Assembly: GCA_045639525.1 (NCBI GenBank)
Contig: JAZUDI010000046.1
Span: forward strand, 1-64,000
Length of the DNA: 64,000 nt
Origin: UBA1181 sp045639525
GTDB taxonomy: Bacteria; Bacteroidota; Bacteroidia; Bacteroidales; Paludibacteraceae
Direction of reading: 5' to 3'
This document shows positions 42,680 through 51,644 of the stretch, in pieces. The notes beneath the pieces are model-generated. The model had not been told where the DNA came from. It ran no database searches and saw nothing but the letters and a program-made list of their open reading frames with translations. A program made the translations under genes and the position numbers. Position 1 is the stretch's first letter. Each line of letters opens with the position of its first letter.

Positions 42680-43879
42680 ATGATAAAGAGGATTTTGTGC
42701 GCGTTGTCTCTCCTTTTGACGACGACTCTATGGGTGAATGCGCAGCAGAACACGATATTTAGAGCAAAGGCAGAGGGCCATTATGGCTGGAATTTGACTG
42801 ACAAGGGAAATGTTGTCGGTGGTGAGGTCGGCATGGAACTTCCGCTATATGGTAACCATAACTGGGAATACACCTACCACTTCCCTTCTGTGGGATTTGC
42901 TATCGGTGGCTACCATTTCGAAAAGCCCGCCTATTTGAGGATGGGACTCGATGCGGTGACCTATTTCCATTTTCCTGTCATCCATACCAATGTCTTCGCG
43001 TTGAACTTGAAGTGGGGTAGCGGTATCGGCGGTTATACCTCAAGGGGGGAAGAGGACCATCCCATTGTCCCTGTGTTCGGTGTTTGGACGGGTGGTGTGA
43101 ATATGGATTTTCAGCTTTCTAAAATGTATGGAAAACCCCTCTCCCAGTGGCGTATCACCTTGGGTGCCAATCTGACGGCTTACCATAATGGACATATTAC
43201 CAGGAAATCGCATGATCTCTATTTTGCGGATGTCTTCTTGGGGGCTAAATATACGCCGAATGTATGGCCTTTGCCTATCCGTTATCCAGCGAAAAAGGTG
43301 AAACATATCTTGGCGATCGAGGCCTATGGCGCGGCTTTGGTCAACCAGTTGCAACGTGATGAGAAGTATTTCTTGAATGCTAATATCTGCGCCGGCCTTT
43401 ATATGCCGATTACCAACGCCTATCGTTTAGGACTCTCCGCGGATGCCTTCTACAATGGTGCCTACAATGGGGATCAAAGAGATGTGAATATTCGATACAA
43501 CTTCATCAAGGAGGATCGATTCCGCAACAAGATCAGGGGTGGTATCGCCTTGGCGAATGAGTTGCAGATGGACAAGGTGAATGTGGGCTTGCATGCCGGT
43601 TTCTATTTTTACTCCAAAATCAAGGTGCCTGAAGAGAATGAAAATGGCGGAAAGAACGGCAATCGCATAGAGAATTATCTCTACACCAAGTTGGTGACCC
43701 GGTATTACATCACACCTAAATTTTTCGTCGTGATGGATTTGAAGACGCACTTGCTGCATGTGGAGTGCTTCCAAGCCGGTTTCGGTTGGGCTATGCCTGA
43801 GTTTGGTACCCGTTTGAAGAATCCGTTCGAGCGTATATCGTTCAAGAAGGAGGACAAGGAAGAGTTGCGGATCGATTGA
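42680..43879 (+). CDS. Outer-membrane barrel, PagL/acyloxyacyl hydrolase-like
   Basis: 399 residues. The signal peptide (MIKRILCALSLLLTTTLWVNA) is followed by barrel strands such as VGFAIGGYHF, LNLKWGSGIGGYT and VFGVWTGGVNMDF. The segment NLTAYHNGHITRKSHD, then FLGAKY, is placed where PagL-type lipid A deacylases have the catalytic THYSNG-like motif. The usual His-Ser pair is altered to His-Asn, so activity is doubtful. I rate the family as probable and the catalysis as uncertain. Confidence 0.6.
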   Translation: MIKRILCALSLLLTTTLWVNAQQNTIFRAKAEGHYGWNLTDKGNVVGGEVGMELPLYGNHNWEYTYHFPSVGFAIGGYHFEKPAYLRMGLDAVTYFHFPVIHTNVFALNLKWGSGIGGYTSRGEEDHPIVPVFGVWTGGVNMDFQLSKMYGKPLSQWRITLGANLTAYHNGHITRKSHDLYFADVFLGAKYTPNVWPLPIRYPAKKVKHILAIEAYGAALVNQLQRDEKYFLNANICAGLYMPITNAYRLGLSADAFYNGAYNGDQRDVNIRYNFIKEDRFRNKIRGGIALANELQMDKVNVGLHAGFYFYSKIKVPEENENGGKNGNRIENYLYTKLVTRYYITPKFFVVMDLKTHLLHVECFQAGFGWAMPEFGTRLKNPFERISFKKEDKEELRID

Positions 43880-43924
43880 TGCTCTCCCGCTTATTGATTA
43901 GAATAATAATTTAAAAGAAAAAAT

Positions 43925-44515
43925 ATGGTAATCGAAGACAGAAAATTTGTGGCCGTCTCTTATGACCTTTATGTAGAGGGCGAGGACGGAAAACCAGAGT
44001 TGTGGGAGAGCGCGCCAGCGGCTGCTCCGTTGAAATTCACATGCGGATTGGGCATGATGTTGGAGAAGTTCGAAGACAACTTGAGAGGTTTGAAGTTGGG
44101 CGATTCGTTTGACTTCACAATTCCTTGCGCGGAGGCCTATGGCGACTATGTGGAGGCGTTGGTGTTGGATCTCGACCGTGAAATCTTCATGACAGACGGA
44201 GAGTTCGACCATGAACATGTCCAAGAGGGAAAGATCGTGGAGATGATCAATGCCGACGGACAACGTGTGAACGGTATTGTCTTGGAGATCGGCAAGAGCA
44301 AGGTGAAGGTCGATTTCAACCACCCTTTGGCAGGCGAGAACTTGAACTTCAAGGGAAAAGTGTTGGAGTTGCGTGACGCGACGGAAGAGGAGATCGCTGT
44401 TGTGTTGAACCCTCATCGTTGTGGTGGTGGCTGCGGTAGTTGCGGCGGCTGTGGTGGCGGTAGTTGCGGTGAAGGCGACTGCGGTGGTTGCGGAGATGGT
44501 AAATGTTGTCATTAA
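43925..44515 (+). CDS. slyD: SlyD-type FKBP peptidyl-prolyl isomerase
   Basis: 196 residues. The FKBP halves flank an insert-in-flap domain: PLKFTCGLGMMLEKFEDNL and the AEAYGDY motif, then an IF segment with HEHVQEGKIVEM, VDFNHPLAGENLNFKG. The C-terminal 34 residues are Cys/Gly/His-rich (RCGGGCGSCGGC, CGGCGDGKCCH), a nickel- or zinc-binding tail as in E. coli SlyD. It helps fold proteins and handles metal ions. Stops 9 bases before aroC. Confidence 0.9.
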   Translation: MVIEDRKFVAVSYDLYVEGEDGKPELWESAPAAAPLKFTCGLGMMLEKFEDNLRGLKLGDSFDFTIPCAEAYGDYVEALVLDLDREIFMTDGEFDHEHVQEGKIVEMINADGQRVNGIVLEIGKSKVKVDFNHPLAGENLNFKGKVLELRDATEEEIAVVLNPHRCGGGCGSCGGCGGGSCGEGDCGGCGDGKCCH

Positions 44516-44524
44516 TCGATTTGT

Positions 44525-45610
44525 ATGAATACAATTGGAGAGGTATTGAGATTAACCACGTTCGGTGAGTCGCATGGCGTGGCGATCGGTGGTGTCTTGG
44601 ATGGGTTCCCTGCGGGAATCACAATCGATCTCGACTTTATTCAAGGCGAGTTGAACAGACGCCGTCCAGGCCAGTCCGCTTTGACGACCGCTCGTGCGGA
44701 GGGAGATAGGGTGGAGATCCTTTCGGGTGTCTTTGAGGGAAAATCCACGGGTACACCCATCGCTTTTGAGGTGAGAAACGAGAATCAACGCTCGGGCGAC
44801 TACTCCACATTGAAGGATTTGTATCGTCCCTCCCATGCGGATTATACCTATACGGAGAAATATGGCATCCGAGATTATACGGGTGGCGGTAGGGCATCTG
44901 CCCGCACCACGATCGCCCAAGTGGCGGGTGGCGCCTTCGCGAAGTTGTTGCTCCGCGAGTTGGGTGTGAAGGTCTATGCCTACACTTCACAGGTGGGAAG
45001 CATCGTCTTGGACAAGACTTACCAGGAGTTGGATCTTACTAAAATCGAGTCGAACCCAGTCCGTTGCCCGGACGAGGCGATGGCGCAGGTGATGGCGGAG
45101 GAGATTTTGAAAACAAAAGAGGCGGGCGATACCATTGGCGGTGTCATCTCTGGCGTGATCAAGGGTTGCCCCGTTGGTTTGGGAGAGCCTCAGTTCGACA
45201 AGTTGCATGCCAAGTTGGCTTATGCGATGATGTCCATCAATGCGGTAAAGGGATTCGAGTATGGAAGTGGTTTTGCGGGTGTCGCGAAGCATGGCTCCGA
45301 AGCGAACGATATATTTGTGAGAAAGGCGGATGGAAGTGTGGGTACCCGTACCAACCATTCGGGCGGTATCCAAGGCGGCATCAGCAATGGTGAGGATATC
45401 TACTTTAGGGTGGCCTTTAAGCCAGTTCCGACATTGTTGAAGGATCAAGAGTCTGTCGATGTCAACGGCAATCCTGTGACCTATAGGGCAAAAGGAAGGC
45501 ACGACGCGTGCGTATTGCCTCGGGCCGTGCCTATCGTGGATTCTATGGCGGCGCTTGTCATTGCCGACGCCTATTTGCAGAGCAAAGGAAGCGGACGCTT
45601 TTTGAAATAA
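44525..45610 (+). CDS. aroC: Chorismate synthase
   Basis: 361 residues. Signatures: TFGESHGVAIGGVLDGFPAG, RRRPGQSALTTAR-like NRRRPGQSALTT, GGGRASARTTIAQVAGGA and SGGIQGGISNGEDI. It converts EPSP to chorismate, the last shikimate-pathway step, using reduced FMN. It closely follows slyD and is convergent with the 45620 gene at 9 bases. Confidence 0.97.
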   Translation: MNTIGEVLRLTTFGESHGVAIGGVLDGFPAGITIDLDFIQGELNRRRPGQSALTTARAEGDRVEILSGVFEGKSTGTPIAFEVRNENQRSGDYSTLKDLYRPSHADYTYTEKYGIRDYTGGGRASARTTIAQVAGGAFAKLLLRELGVKVYAYTSQVGSIVLDKTYQELDLTKIESNPVRCPDEAMAQVMAEEILKTKEAGDTIGGVISGVIKGCPVGLGEPQFDKLHAKLAYAMMSINAVKGFEYGSGFAGVAKHGSEANDIFVRKADGSVGTRTNHSGGIQGGISNGEDIYFRVAFKPVPTLLKDQESVDVNGNPVTYRAKGRHDACVLPRAVPIVDSMAALVIADAYLQSKGSGRFLK

Positions 45611-45619
45611 TAGAGAAAA

Positions 45620-45868
45620 TTAGAGGAACATCTTTAATGCCTGGGCCAATTGGTCCGGGCAAGAGGTGCCTCTTCCTCCGCAATCGATACCTGAAAGTTT
45701 CGCGATAGCATCTTCTACCTTCATTCCTTGTGCCAAAGCGGCTACGCCTTGGGTGTTGCCTTGGCAACCTCCTAAGAATTGCACGCTCTTCACGATGCCA
45801 TCTTCAACGCTGACGTTGATCATTTTTGAGCATGTGCCATAACATTGGTATGTCTTTTTCTGTTCCAT
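45620..45868 (-). CDS. TSCPD domain small protein
   Basis: 82 residues, TIGR03905-like. TYQCYGTCSKMINVSV, GGCQGNTQGVAALA and the eponymous RGTSCPDQLAQAL are present, with several conserved Cys. The same domain ends some class II ribonucleotide reductases. Function of the stand-alone form is unknown; a metal- or nucleotide-related role is a guess. Confidence 0.88.
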   Translation of the reverse strand: MEQKKTYQCYGTCSKMINVSVEDGIVKSVQFLGGCQGNTQGVAALAQGMKVEDAIAKLSGIDCGGRGTSCPDQLAQALKMFL

Positions 45869-45919
45869 AGTGATAATCTATTGTGTTAATAATTGGGCGA
45901 CTTGTTTTCGCCGCTGCCG

Positions 45920-45927
45920 CAAAGATA
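45920..45927 (-). promoter_or_regulatory. Possible -7 box for the TSCPD gene
   Basis: TATCTTTG on the minus strand fits TAnnTTTG, 52 bases before the ATG at 45868. The -33 region is poor. Confidence 0.4.
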
Positions 45928-45990
45928 GTTTTTTTATCCATACTCCCTTATTTTTTCTTCCGATCAGATGTTTGAAATCTTAAAAAAGTG

Positions 45991-45998
45991 TAACTTTG
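45991..45998 (+). promoter_or_regulatory. Possible -7 box for the histidine kinase gene
   Basis: TAACTTTG fits TAnnTTTG. TTTG at 45971-45974 is only 16 bases upstream, shorter than usual. The leader to the ATG at 46046 is about 40 bases. Confidence 0.4.
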
Positions 45999-46045
45999 TC
46001 ATAAGTGTATTAACTTAAGGTTGAGATATCACCAGTACAACATCC

Positions 46046-49000
46046 ATGGGCAAGGAGAATAAAAAATCTATGTTCGATACAATCAAGGGAATGGTCTGCC
46101 GATCTCTTCAGACAAAGGAGCGTCGTGGATTGGTCTCCGCTATGGTGGTCGCGTTGCTCTGTTTCTCCATGGGATTGTTGACGCAACACTTCTATTATGT
46201 TGACGCCTTGAAGCCGTTGGATGTGGCTGCTTTCCAAAAAAAACTTGGAGAAAAGGAGGCGTTCTCCGCCAAATGGATGAAGTATATTCGAGACAACCTC
46301 GCTTCGAATGATTTGTCGGCGGTTCGGAAGAATCGTCTATTGTATGATCAGTCTAGGGAGAACGAAATCGCCTTCCATGTCTATAAGGGAGACTCCTTGC
46401 TCTATTGGAGTAGCGATATGTTTGGTGTCCAAAACAGCATCAATTTCGATCTGGAGAAGAGCGCTTTCCTGCGTGTGGACAACGCCTATTTGGTGGCAGT
46501 CCAATCATTTTATCGTGAGTACAGGTGTGTGGCGCTGATTAAAATAAAGGAGATTTACGGAAAGAATCAGGATAGTAAATGGAACCTTTTCGCCAAGTCT
46601 TTTGGCATACCTGGTAACGTCTCCATCTCGGAGGTGCATCTGGATTCCTTCTCTCCGATATTTTCCAGTTCGGGCAATTATCTCTTTTCCATTCAACAGC
46701 AGCCGCTTCGGGATGGTAGTTCTATCATCTTTGTCATCTGCGTCTTGTTTTGGCTCATGGGAGTTGCATTCCTCTTCGTGTTTGCGGACAGGATGCTGCG
46801 GTGGAGTGAATTGTATGATACGAAGAAACGGTTCTATGTTTGGTTGGGGATTCTGCTCTTCTTCCCCGCTTTGTTAGCGTCGTTCCTGATTTTCCGTTAT
46901 CCGACGATTCTTTTCTACCGTGTCTGGAATCCTTTGTCCTACTCCTCCATTTTTGCGCCGACGGCCGAACACCTTTTCGTCTATGCTGTCTTTTTCACAG
47001 GTTTCTTGACGGTGATAAGGCGTAATTTGTCGCTCTCTTTGCGGATCTATTCCATGACGAAGGCACGCACCTTCTTCATGGTTTTATTCTTGAAGTTTTT
47101 CGTGTTCGCCGCCTTTGTGGTTCTCTACCGATATTTGATCAGTTTGGTTTATGACTCCAATGTGAATGTGGCGGTATCCTCCATCCAAGAGGTGAACCAG
47201 ATGACTGTCTGCGCCGTTTTGCTGATGATGCTGTGGGCCTATTTGCTCTATGGATGCGCCAGCAAATTCATGTTGATGTATGTCTCTAAGGAGAACCTTG
47301 TGGCGATTGTTTGGTCGCATGTGATATTGACCGTCGTCTCGGGCGCGGTCTTCGCCTACTTCGGCACCTATGTTGATGTTGTACTGTTGATTCTCTTCTC
47401 CCTGATCTTCCTTTTTGAGGAGTTGGATTTGGTCTATTTACGAATGAACCGTTTTGTCCGAACTGTGATCACGTCGTTTGTCCTGATCAATATGATTGTG
47501 ATATTCACCTATTGGCACAGTGAGCGGAAAAGCGTTGTCAATTATGCGGAAAAGGCGAGGGAAGTGGCCGAAAATAATAGTGTGAGGGAGGATCCGATCG
47601 CCCAGATTGTGCTGACCGATTATGAGGGACGCATCGCATCCGACACTACTTTAAAGCGGTTGGTGGTCAGCAATGCGGCGAAACGGGACTCTTTGGTGAC
47701 GGTTCATTTGAGCAACTCCTATCTCCGTATGTTCAAGGACTTCTACAATATTCGCATTCAAATCAGCGATGTTGATGATCCGAAGTTCCATATTTGGCGG
47801 ACCGGTTTGGGGTCCTTCCAGTATGATTCGCTGTCGGTGGTGGCCTCCTCGTTTAGTCGATTGGGAGAGAACTCTTATTTCTACGCTTGTAAGGACGAAG
47901 CCTTTTCTGTCACCTTCTTGGGTGCGTTCCCTTACGGAGATAAACTGCTCTATGTGAAGTTCTATCCGAAGTTGTCGCGGGAGATACATGGATTCTCCTC
48001 TTTCCAACGGAAGGATAATATTGGAGAGGAGTGTTCCATTGCCAAGTATTGCGGTGGCGCTTTGTGCTATTCGGATGGTATATTCCGTTACCCGGCTAAC
48101 TCCAACTGGTTGCCTGTCCCGTTGGTCTCGGAAGAGGAGGACCCGGGCTTCACCATGGATGGGAATGGATATAAACACTATGTCTATTATTTGAAGGAGA
48201 ATGATGTCTATGCGGTGACCAGTGTGCCGGAGAGGCAGAGTTACATCTATGTGATATTTGTGACATTCATGTTCTCCATCTACCTCTTCATCACGGTATG
48301 TTACTTTTTGTACATTAATGTGAAGCGGGCTAAAACGGATGGACGCCGCTCTTTTGTCGCGACATTGCAGACCATTTTCGTCATTCCGATGGTGGCCTCA
48401 TTCTTTATCCTTTCGGCCGTCACCTTCCCGTTCTTCTCAGATCAGTACGAACAGACGCACCATTCCGAAATGAAGGATAAGTCTTATGTGGCGCAACATA
48501 GGTTGCAGGATATATTGGGATATGCCACTACCTTGACCAAACACCAAAAGACGTTGGATGAGTTTGTCCGAAATGTTTCGGATTATTACCAAATGGATGT
48601 CTCTCTCTATGACGAGGAGGGTAGGCTCTTCTCCAGTTCACGCCCGGTGCTCTCCTCTCCGGAGTTTTTGGGGTTGAATCTGATGAATCCTTTGATGAAG
48701 TTCTGCGATTACCAAGACCTGTATGTCTTGGAGAAGTTGGGCAAGATGGAGTGTTATTCCAATTATGTGTCGGTCTTTAACAACCGTAACGAATGTGTGG
48801 GCTATCTGAAGTTAACCTCCATTTGGGGATATTATCATGTGAAGACGCAACTCTTCAATATCATGGTGGTGATTTTGGATATCTACCTCTTTGTCATGGT
48901 CTTCTCCATTATTGTGATCTGGATGCTCAACAAACGAACCGCCAAACCGCTCTCCCTTTTAACGCAGCGATTCGCAGAGGTGAGTTTGACTGGCGAGAAC

Positions 49001-49795
49001 TCCGCCATCGATTACCATTCGAAGGATGAGTTGGGCGACTTGGTGCAGCAGTACAACAAGATGGTGGTCCAGTTGGAGGAGAGCGCGAAGAAATTGGTGA
49101 AGTCCGAGCGAGATTTCGCTTGGCGCGACATGGCCCGAAGAATCGCCCACGAGGTGAAGAATCCGCTGACGCCTATGAAACTATGTGTCCAGCAGTGCCA
49201 ACGGAAGAAGGCGAACGGATCCGCTGATTTCGATGCCTATTTTGATAAGACGTGCAATGTTTTGATTGAACAGATCGACACGTTGGCGGAGATCGCCACC
49301 TCCTTCTCTTCGTTCGCCAAGGCGACGCAGTCGAAGTTGGAGCGAGTGGATATTTTAAAGAATTTGGAGCAAGCGGTCTCCTTGTTTGAAAACAACGAGG
49401 ATGGGGTGGTATTCACGTTAGATACCAATGGCTACGAATCTGCCTATGTGATGATAGACGACAAGCAGTCCATGCAGATGTTCTCTAACCTTTTCAGTAA
49501 TGCCATACAGGCTATTCCGGAAGAGACTTTTGGCGAGGTGAATGTGGTGCTTGACAAGCAAAAGGGCGATGTCGTCATCTCAATCCATGACAACGGATCA
49601 GGAGTCGCGGAGGAGGCTCGTGAAAAGATGTTCATTCCTAATTTCACTACCAAGACCAGTGGCATGGGACTGGGAATGGCCATTGTGAAGAGTGTGATCG
49701 ACGCGGCGGGTGGTGATATAAATTTTGAGACGGAATTGAATGTGGGCACAACATTTTATGTCAAAATTCCGTTATGTGAAGAGAGTGTAAATTGA
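46046..49795 (+). CDS. Large multi-pass sensor histidine kinase, NtrY-like
   Basis: 1249 residues. The N-terminal helix (about 30-50) and an extracytoplasmic domain are followed by about seven further helices (about 225-480), a second extracytoplasmic region (about 490-735), more helices, a third outer domain, and a last helix near 940. HAMP-like linker (AKPLSLLTQRFAEVSLTGEN) and coiled coil follow. The H-box is RIAHEVKNPLTPMKL with the phospho-acceptor His1035. N-box NLFSNAIQAI and G-boxes DNGSGVAEEA and GMGLGMAIVKS complete the kinase. The HEVKNPLTP form is the NtrY subgroup. No response regulator lies next to it, so it is an orphan here. Confidence 0.9.
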   Translation: MGKENKKSMFDTIKGMVCRSLQTKERRGLVSAMVVALLCFSMGLLTQHFYYVDALKPLDVAAFQKKLGEKEAFSAKWMKYIRDNLASNDLSAVRKNRLLYDQSRENEIAFHVYKGDSLLYWSSDMFGVQNSINFDLEKSAFLRVDNAYLVAVQSFYREYRCVALIKIKEIYGKNQDSKWNLFAKSFGIPGNVSISEVHLDSFSPIFSSSGNYLFSIQQQPLRDGSSIIFVICVLFWLMGVAFLFVFADRMLRWSELYDTKKRFYVWLGILLFFPALLASFLIFRYPTILFYRVWNPLSYSSIFAPTAEHLFVYAVFFTGFLTVIRRNLSLSLRIYSMTKARTFFMVLFLKFFVFAAFVVLYRYLISLVYDSNVNVAVSSIQEVNQMTVCAVLLMMLWAYLLYGCASKFMLMYVSKENLVAIVWSHVILTVVSGAVFAYFGTYVDVVLLILFSLIFLFEELDLVYLRMNRFVRTVITSFVLINMIVIFTYWHSERKSVVNYAEKAREVAENNSVREDPIAQIVLTDYEGRIASDTTLKRLVVSNAAKRDSLVTVHLSNSYLRMFKDFYNIRIQISDVDDPKFHIWRTGLGSFQYDSLSVVASSFSRLGENSYFYACKDEAFSVTFLGAFPYGDKLLYVKFYPKLSREIHGFSSFQRKDNIGEECSIAKYCGGALCYSDGIFRYPANSNWLPVPLVSEEEDPGFTMDGNGYKHYVYYLKENDVYAVTSVPERQSYIYVIFVTFMFSIYLFITVCYFLYINVKRAKTDGRRSFVATLQTIFVIPMVASFFILSAVTFPFFSDQYEQTHHSEMKDKSYVAQHRLQDILGYATTLTKHQKTLDEFVRNVSDYYQMDVSLYDEEGRLFSSSRPVLSSPEFLGLNLMNPLMKFCDYQDLYVLEKLGKMECYSNYVSVFNNRNECVGYLKLTSIWGYYHVKTQLFNIMVVILDIYLFVMVFSIIVIWMLNKRTAKPLSLLTQRFAEVSLTGENSAIDYHSKDELGDLVQQYNKMVVQLEESAKKLVKSERDFAWRDMARRIAHEVKNPLTPMKLCVQQCQRKKANGSADFDAYFDKTCNVLIEQIDTLAEIATSFSSFAKATQSKLERVDILKNLEQAVSLFENNEDGVVFTLDTNGYESAYVMIDDKQSMQMFSNLFSNAIQAIPEETFGEVNVVLDKQKGDVVISIHDNGSGVAEEAREKMFIPNFTTKTSGMGLGMAIVKSVIDAAGGDINFETELNVGTTFYVKIPLCEESVN

Positions 49796-49803
49796 ATTTT
49801 AAC

Positions 49804-49811
49804 TATCTTTG
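49804..49811 (+). promoter_or_regulatory. Possible -7 box for porQ-cmk-ispH
   Basis: TATCTTTG fits TAnnTTTG and follows the kinase stop by 8 bases. No clear -33 box. Confidence 0.4.
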
Positions 49812-49880
49812 AAACCGAAAGAGCGTGAGGTGTCGGGATTGTATTTCCTCCTTCGCTTGGTTTTGATGGAAATAAATTGC

Positions 49881-49896
49881 GGGGGTGATTGCCCCC
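49881..49896 (+). other. G5/C5 hairpin before the porQ start
   Basis: GGGGG (49881-49885) pairs with CCCCC (49892-49896) across TGATTG. It ends 6 bases before the porQ ATG and could hinder ribosome access. No T-run follows, so it is not a terminator. Confidence 0.5.
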
Positions 49897-49902
49897 TTCC
49901 GT

Positions 49903-50961
49903 ATGATAAAAAAGGATTTGACAACAATTGTGATGAGGCTCGTGATGGGGTTCTCGTTCTTGTGCGCCTCCTTGGTGGTTAACGCCGAGGCAGGAAAGGG
50001 TGTATATCGTTTCTTGAATTTCCCTTATGATGCGAAATTGACTGGATTGGGCGGCGAGAATGTCTCTTTGCAGGCCTCCGATGTCAACATGGCTTACGTC
50101 AATCCTGCGCTGTTGTCCCAAGATGTGCATAACAAGATCTCCGCATCGTTCGTGAACTATTTGGATGATGCCAAGGCAGGTGCGCTCTCTTACTCCTACG
50201 CGATGGATACCTTCAACTATTTTGGCGCGAGCTTCGTCTATATGGGCTTCGGCAAGTTTGAGGGGTATGATGAGTTGGGTAATCCGACCAGCGATTTCAA
50301 AGTGGGAGATTTTTGCCTTAATCTCTCGTATGCCCGTTATTTGGGCCATGGCATGAAGTTGGGACTCTCGATGAAGCCTATCTACTCCCACATCGAGGAT
50401 TACGCGAGTTTCGGCTTGGGCTTTGATGTCGGTTTCAACTATTACAATCCTGAGAAAAAATTCTCTGTAGGTATCGCGGCCCGCAATTTCGGTGTCCAGT
50501 GTAAAAAATATTACGATTCCGACCGTAGAGAGGAGATGCCTCTGAACGTCCAGTTGGGATTCACGCAAGGGTTCCAGCATGCGCCGTTGCGTATTTCGGT
50601 TACCTATGACCGCTTGAACGACTGGAACTTGGATTACTACCGTGATTTGGAGGTGAAGCAAATTATCGGCGAGGAGCCGAAAACGAATGAAATCAAGGGC
50701 GTGGATATGTTTTTCCGACATCTTATTTTCGGTGTGGAGGTCAACATTGGCAAGGTGTTCTATGTTGAGGCGGCCTACAACCACAGAAGGAAACGTGAGT
50801 TTGAGTTGACGGATGCCCGATCCATTAATGGATTTTCGTTTGGCGCGGGCGTGAAGGTTTTCGCTTTCAGTTTGGATGCGGCCTTCTCCCAATACGCTCC
50901 AGCGGCCAATAATTTCACATTGACATTGTCTGCGGACATTGAAAAATTTAAGAAGAAATGA
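49903..50961 (+). CDS. porQ: Type IX secretion system outer-membrane protein PorQ
   Basis: 352 residues from the ATG at 49903; an upstream GTG lies in the hairpin. Signal peptide, then FLNFPYDAKLTGLGGENVSL and DVNMAYVNPALLSQDVHNKI, the PorQ/UPF0164-like start, followed by a FadL-like barrel (GFGLGFDVGFNYYN; GAGVKVFAFSLDAAFSQYA). PorQ is needed with PorU/PorV/PorZ for T9SS cargo processing at the outer membrane. It supports export of the giant repeat proteins and the M6 protease encoded in this window. Its stop overlaps the cmk ATG by 4 bases. Confidence 0.88.
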   Translation: MIKKDLTTIVMRLVMGFSFLCASLVVNAEAGKGVYRFLNFPYDAKLTGLGGENVSLQASDVNMAYVNPALLSQDVHNKISASFVNYLDDAKAGALSYSYAMDTFNYFGASFVYMGFGKFEGYDELGNPTSDFKVGDFCLNLSYARYLGHGMKLGLSMKPIYSHIEDYASFGLGFDVGFNYYNPEKKFSVGIAARNFGVQCKKYYDSDRREEMPLNVQLGFTQGFQHAPLRISVTYDRLNDWNLDYYRDLEVKQIIGEEPKTNEIKGVDMFFRHLIFGVEVNIGKVFYVEAAYNHRRKREFELTDARSINGFSFGAGVKVFAFSLDAAFSQYAPAANNFTLTLSADIEKFKKK

Positions 50962-51644
50962 AAAGGATAATTGTAGCGATAGATGGTTTCTCATCTTGCG
51001 GAAAGAGTACGATGGCCAAGGACTTGGCAAAGAGTGTTGGGTATGCCTATGTGGATAGCGGTGCGATGTATCGTTCCGTGACACTCTACTGTCAACGCAA
51101 TGGTTTGATTACGGATGGCGTGGTGGATGAGGCTGCTCTTCAAGCGTGTATCGATGATATCCGCATTGAGTTTAAATTCAACGAGGAGAAACAACGCAAT
51201 GAGACCTATCTGAATGGTGATAATGTTGAGGATGAGATCCGCACTTTGGCGGTATCCAATCAGGTGAGCATTGTCAGTTCGATTGGTTTTGTACGTCGTG
51301 CCATGGTCGCTATCCAACAGTCGTATAGCAAGGATAGGGGGATTGTCATGGACGGACGTGATATCGGTACGGTTGTATTCCCTGACGCCGAGTTGAAGAT
51401 CTTTTTGACCGCCTCTCCTGAAATCCGCGCGCAGCGTCGTTATGACGAGTTGAAGGCGAAGGGAATGGAGGAGCCTTTCGAGGATATTTTGGAAAATGTG
51501 AAGCAACGTGATTATCTCGATCAGACCCGTGCGGAGAGCCCTTTGCGTAAGGCGGAGGATGCCGTGGAGTTGGATAACGGCGAGATGACGATTGCGGAGC
51601 AACGCGAGTGGTTGCTCAATATTTTTGCGGAGAGAACCAAATGA
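50958..51644 (+). CDS. cmk: Cytidylate kinase
   Basis: 228 residues. P-loop AIDGFSSCGKSTMAKDLA, then YVDSGAMYRSVTLY, GRDIGTVVFPDAELKIFLTA and the lid EIRAQRR. It phosphorylates CMP and dCMP. It overlaps porQ and ispH by 4 bases each, giving tight coupling. The porQ-cmk-ispH order is a common Bacteroidetes arrangement. Confidence 0.95.
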   Translation: MKRIIVAIDGFSSCGKSTMAKDLAKSVGYAYVDSGAMYRSVTLYCQRNGLITDGVVDEAALQACIDDIRIEFKFNEEKQRNETYLNGDNVEDEIRTLAVSNQVSIVSSIGFVRRAMVAIQQSYSKDRGIVMDGRDIGTVVFPDAELKIFLTASPEIRAQRRYDELKAKGMEEPFEDILENVKQRDYLDQTRAESPLRKAEDAVELDNGEMTIAEQREWLLNIFAERTK

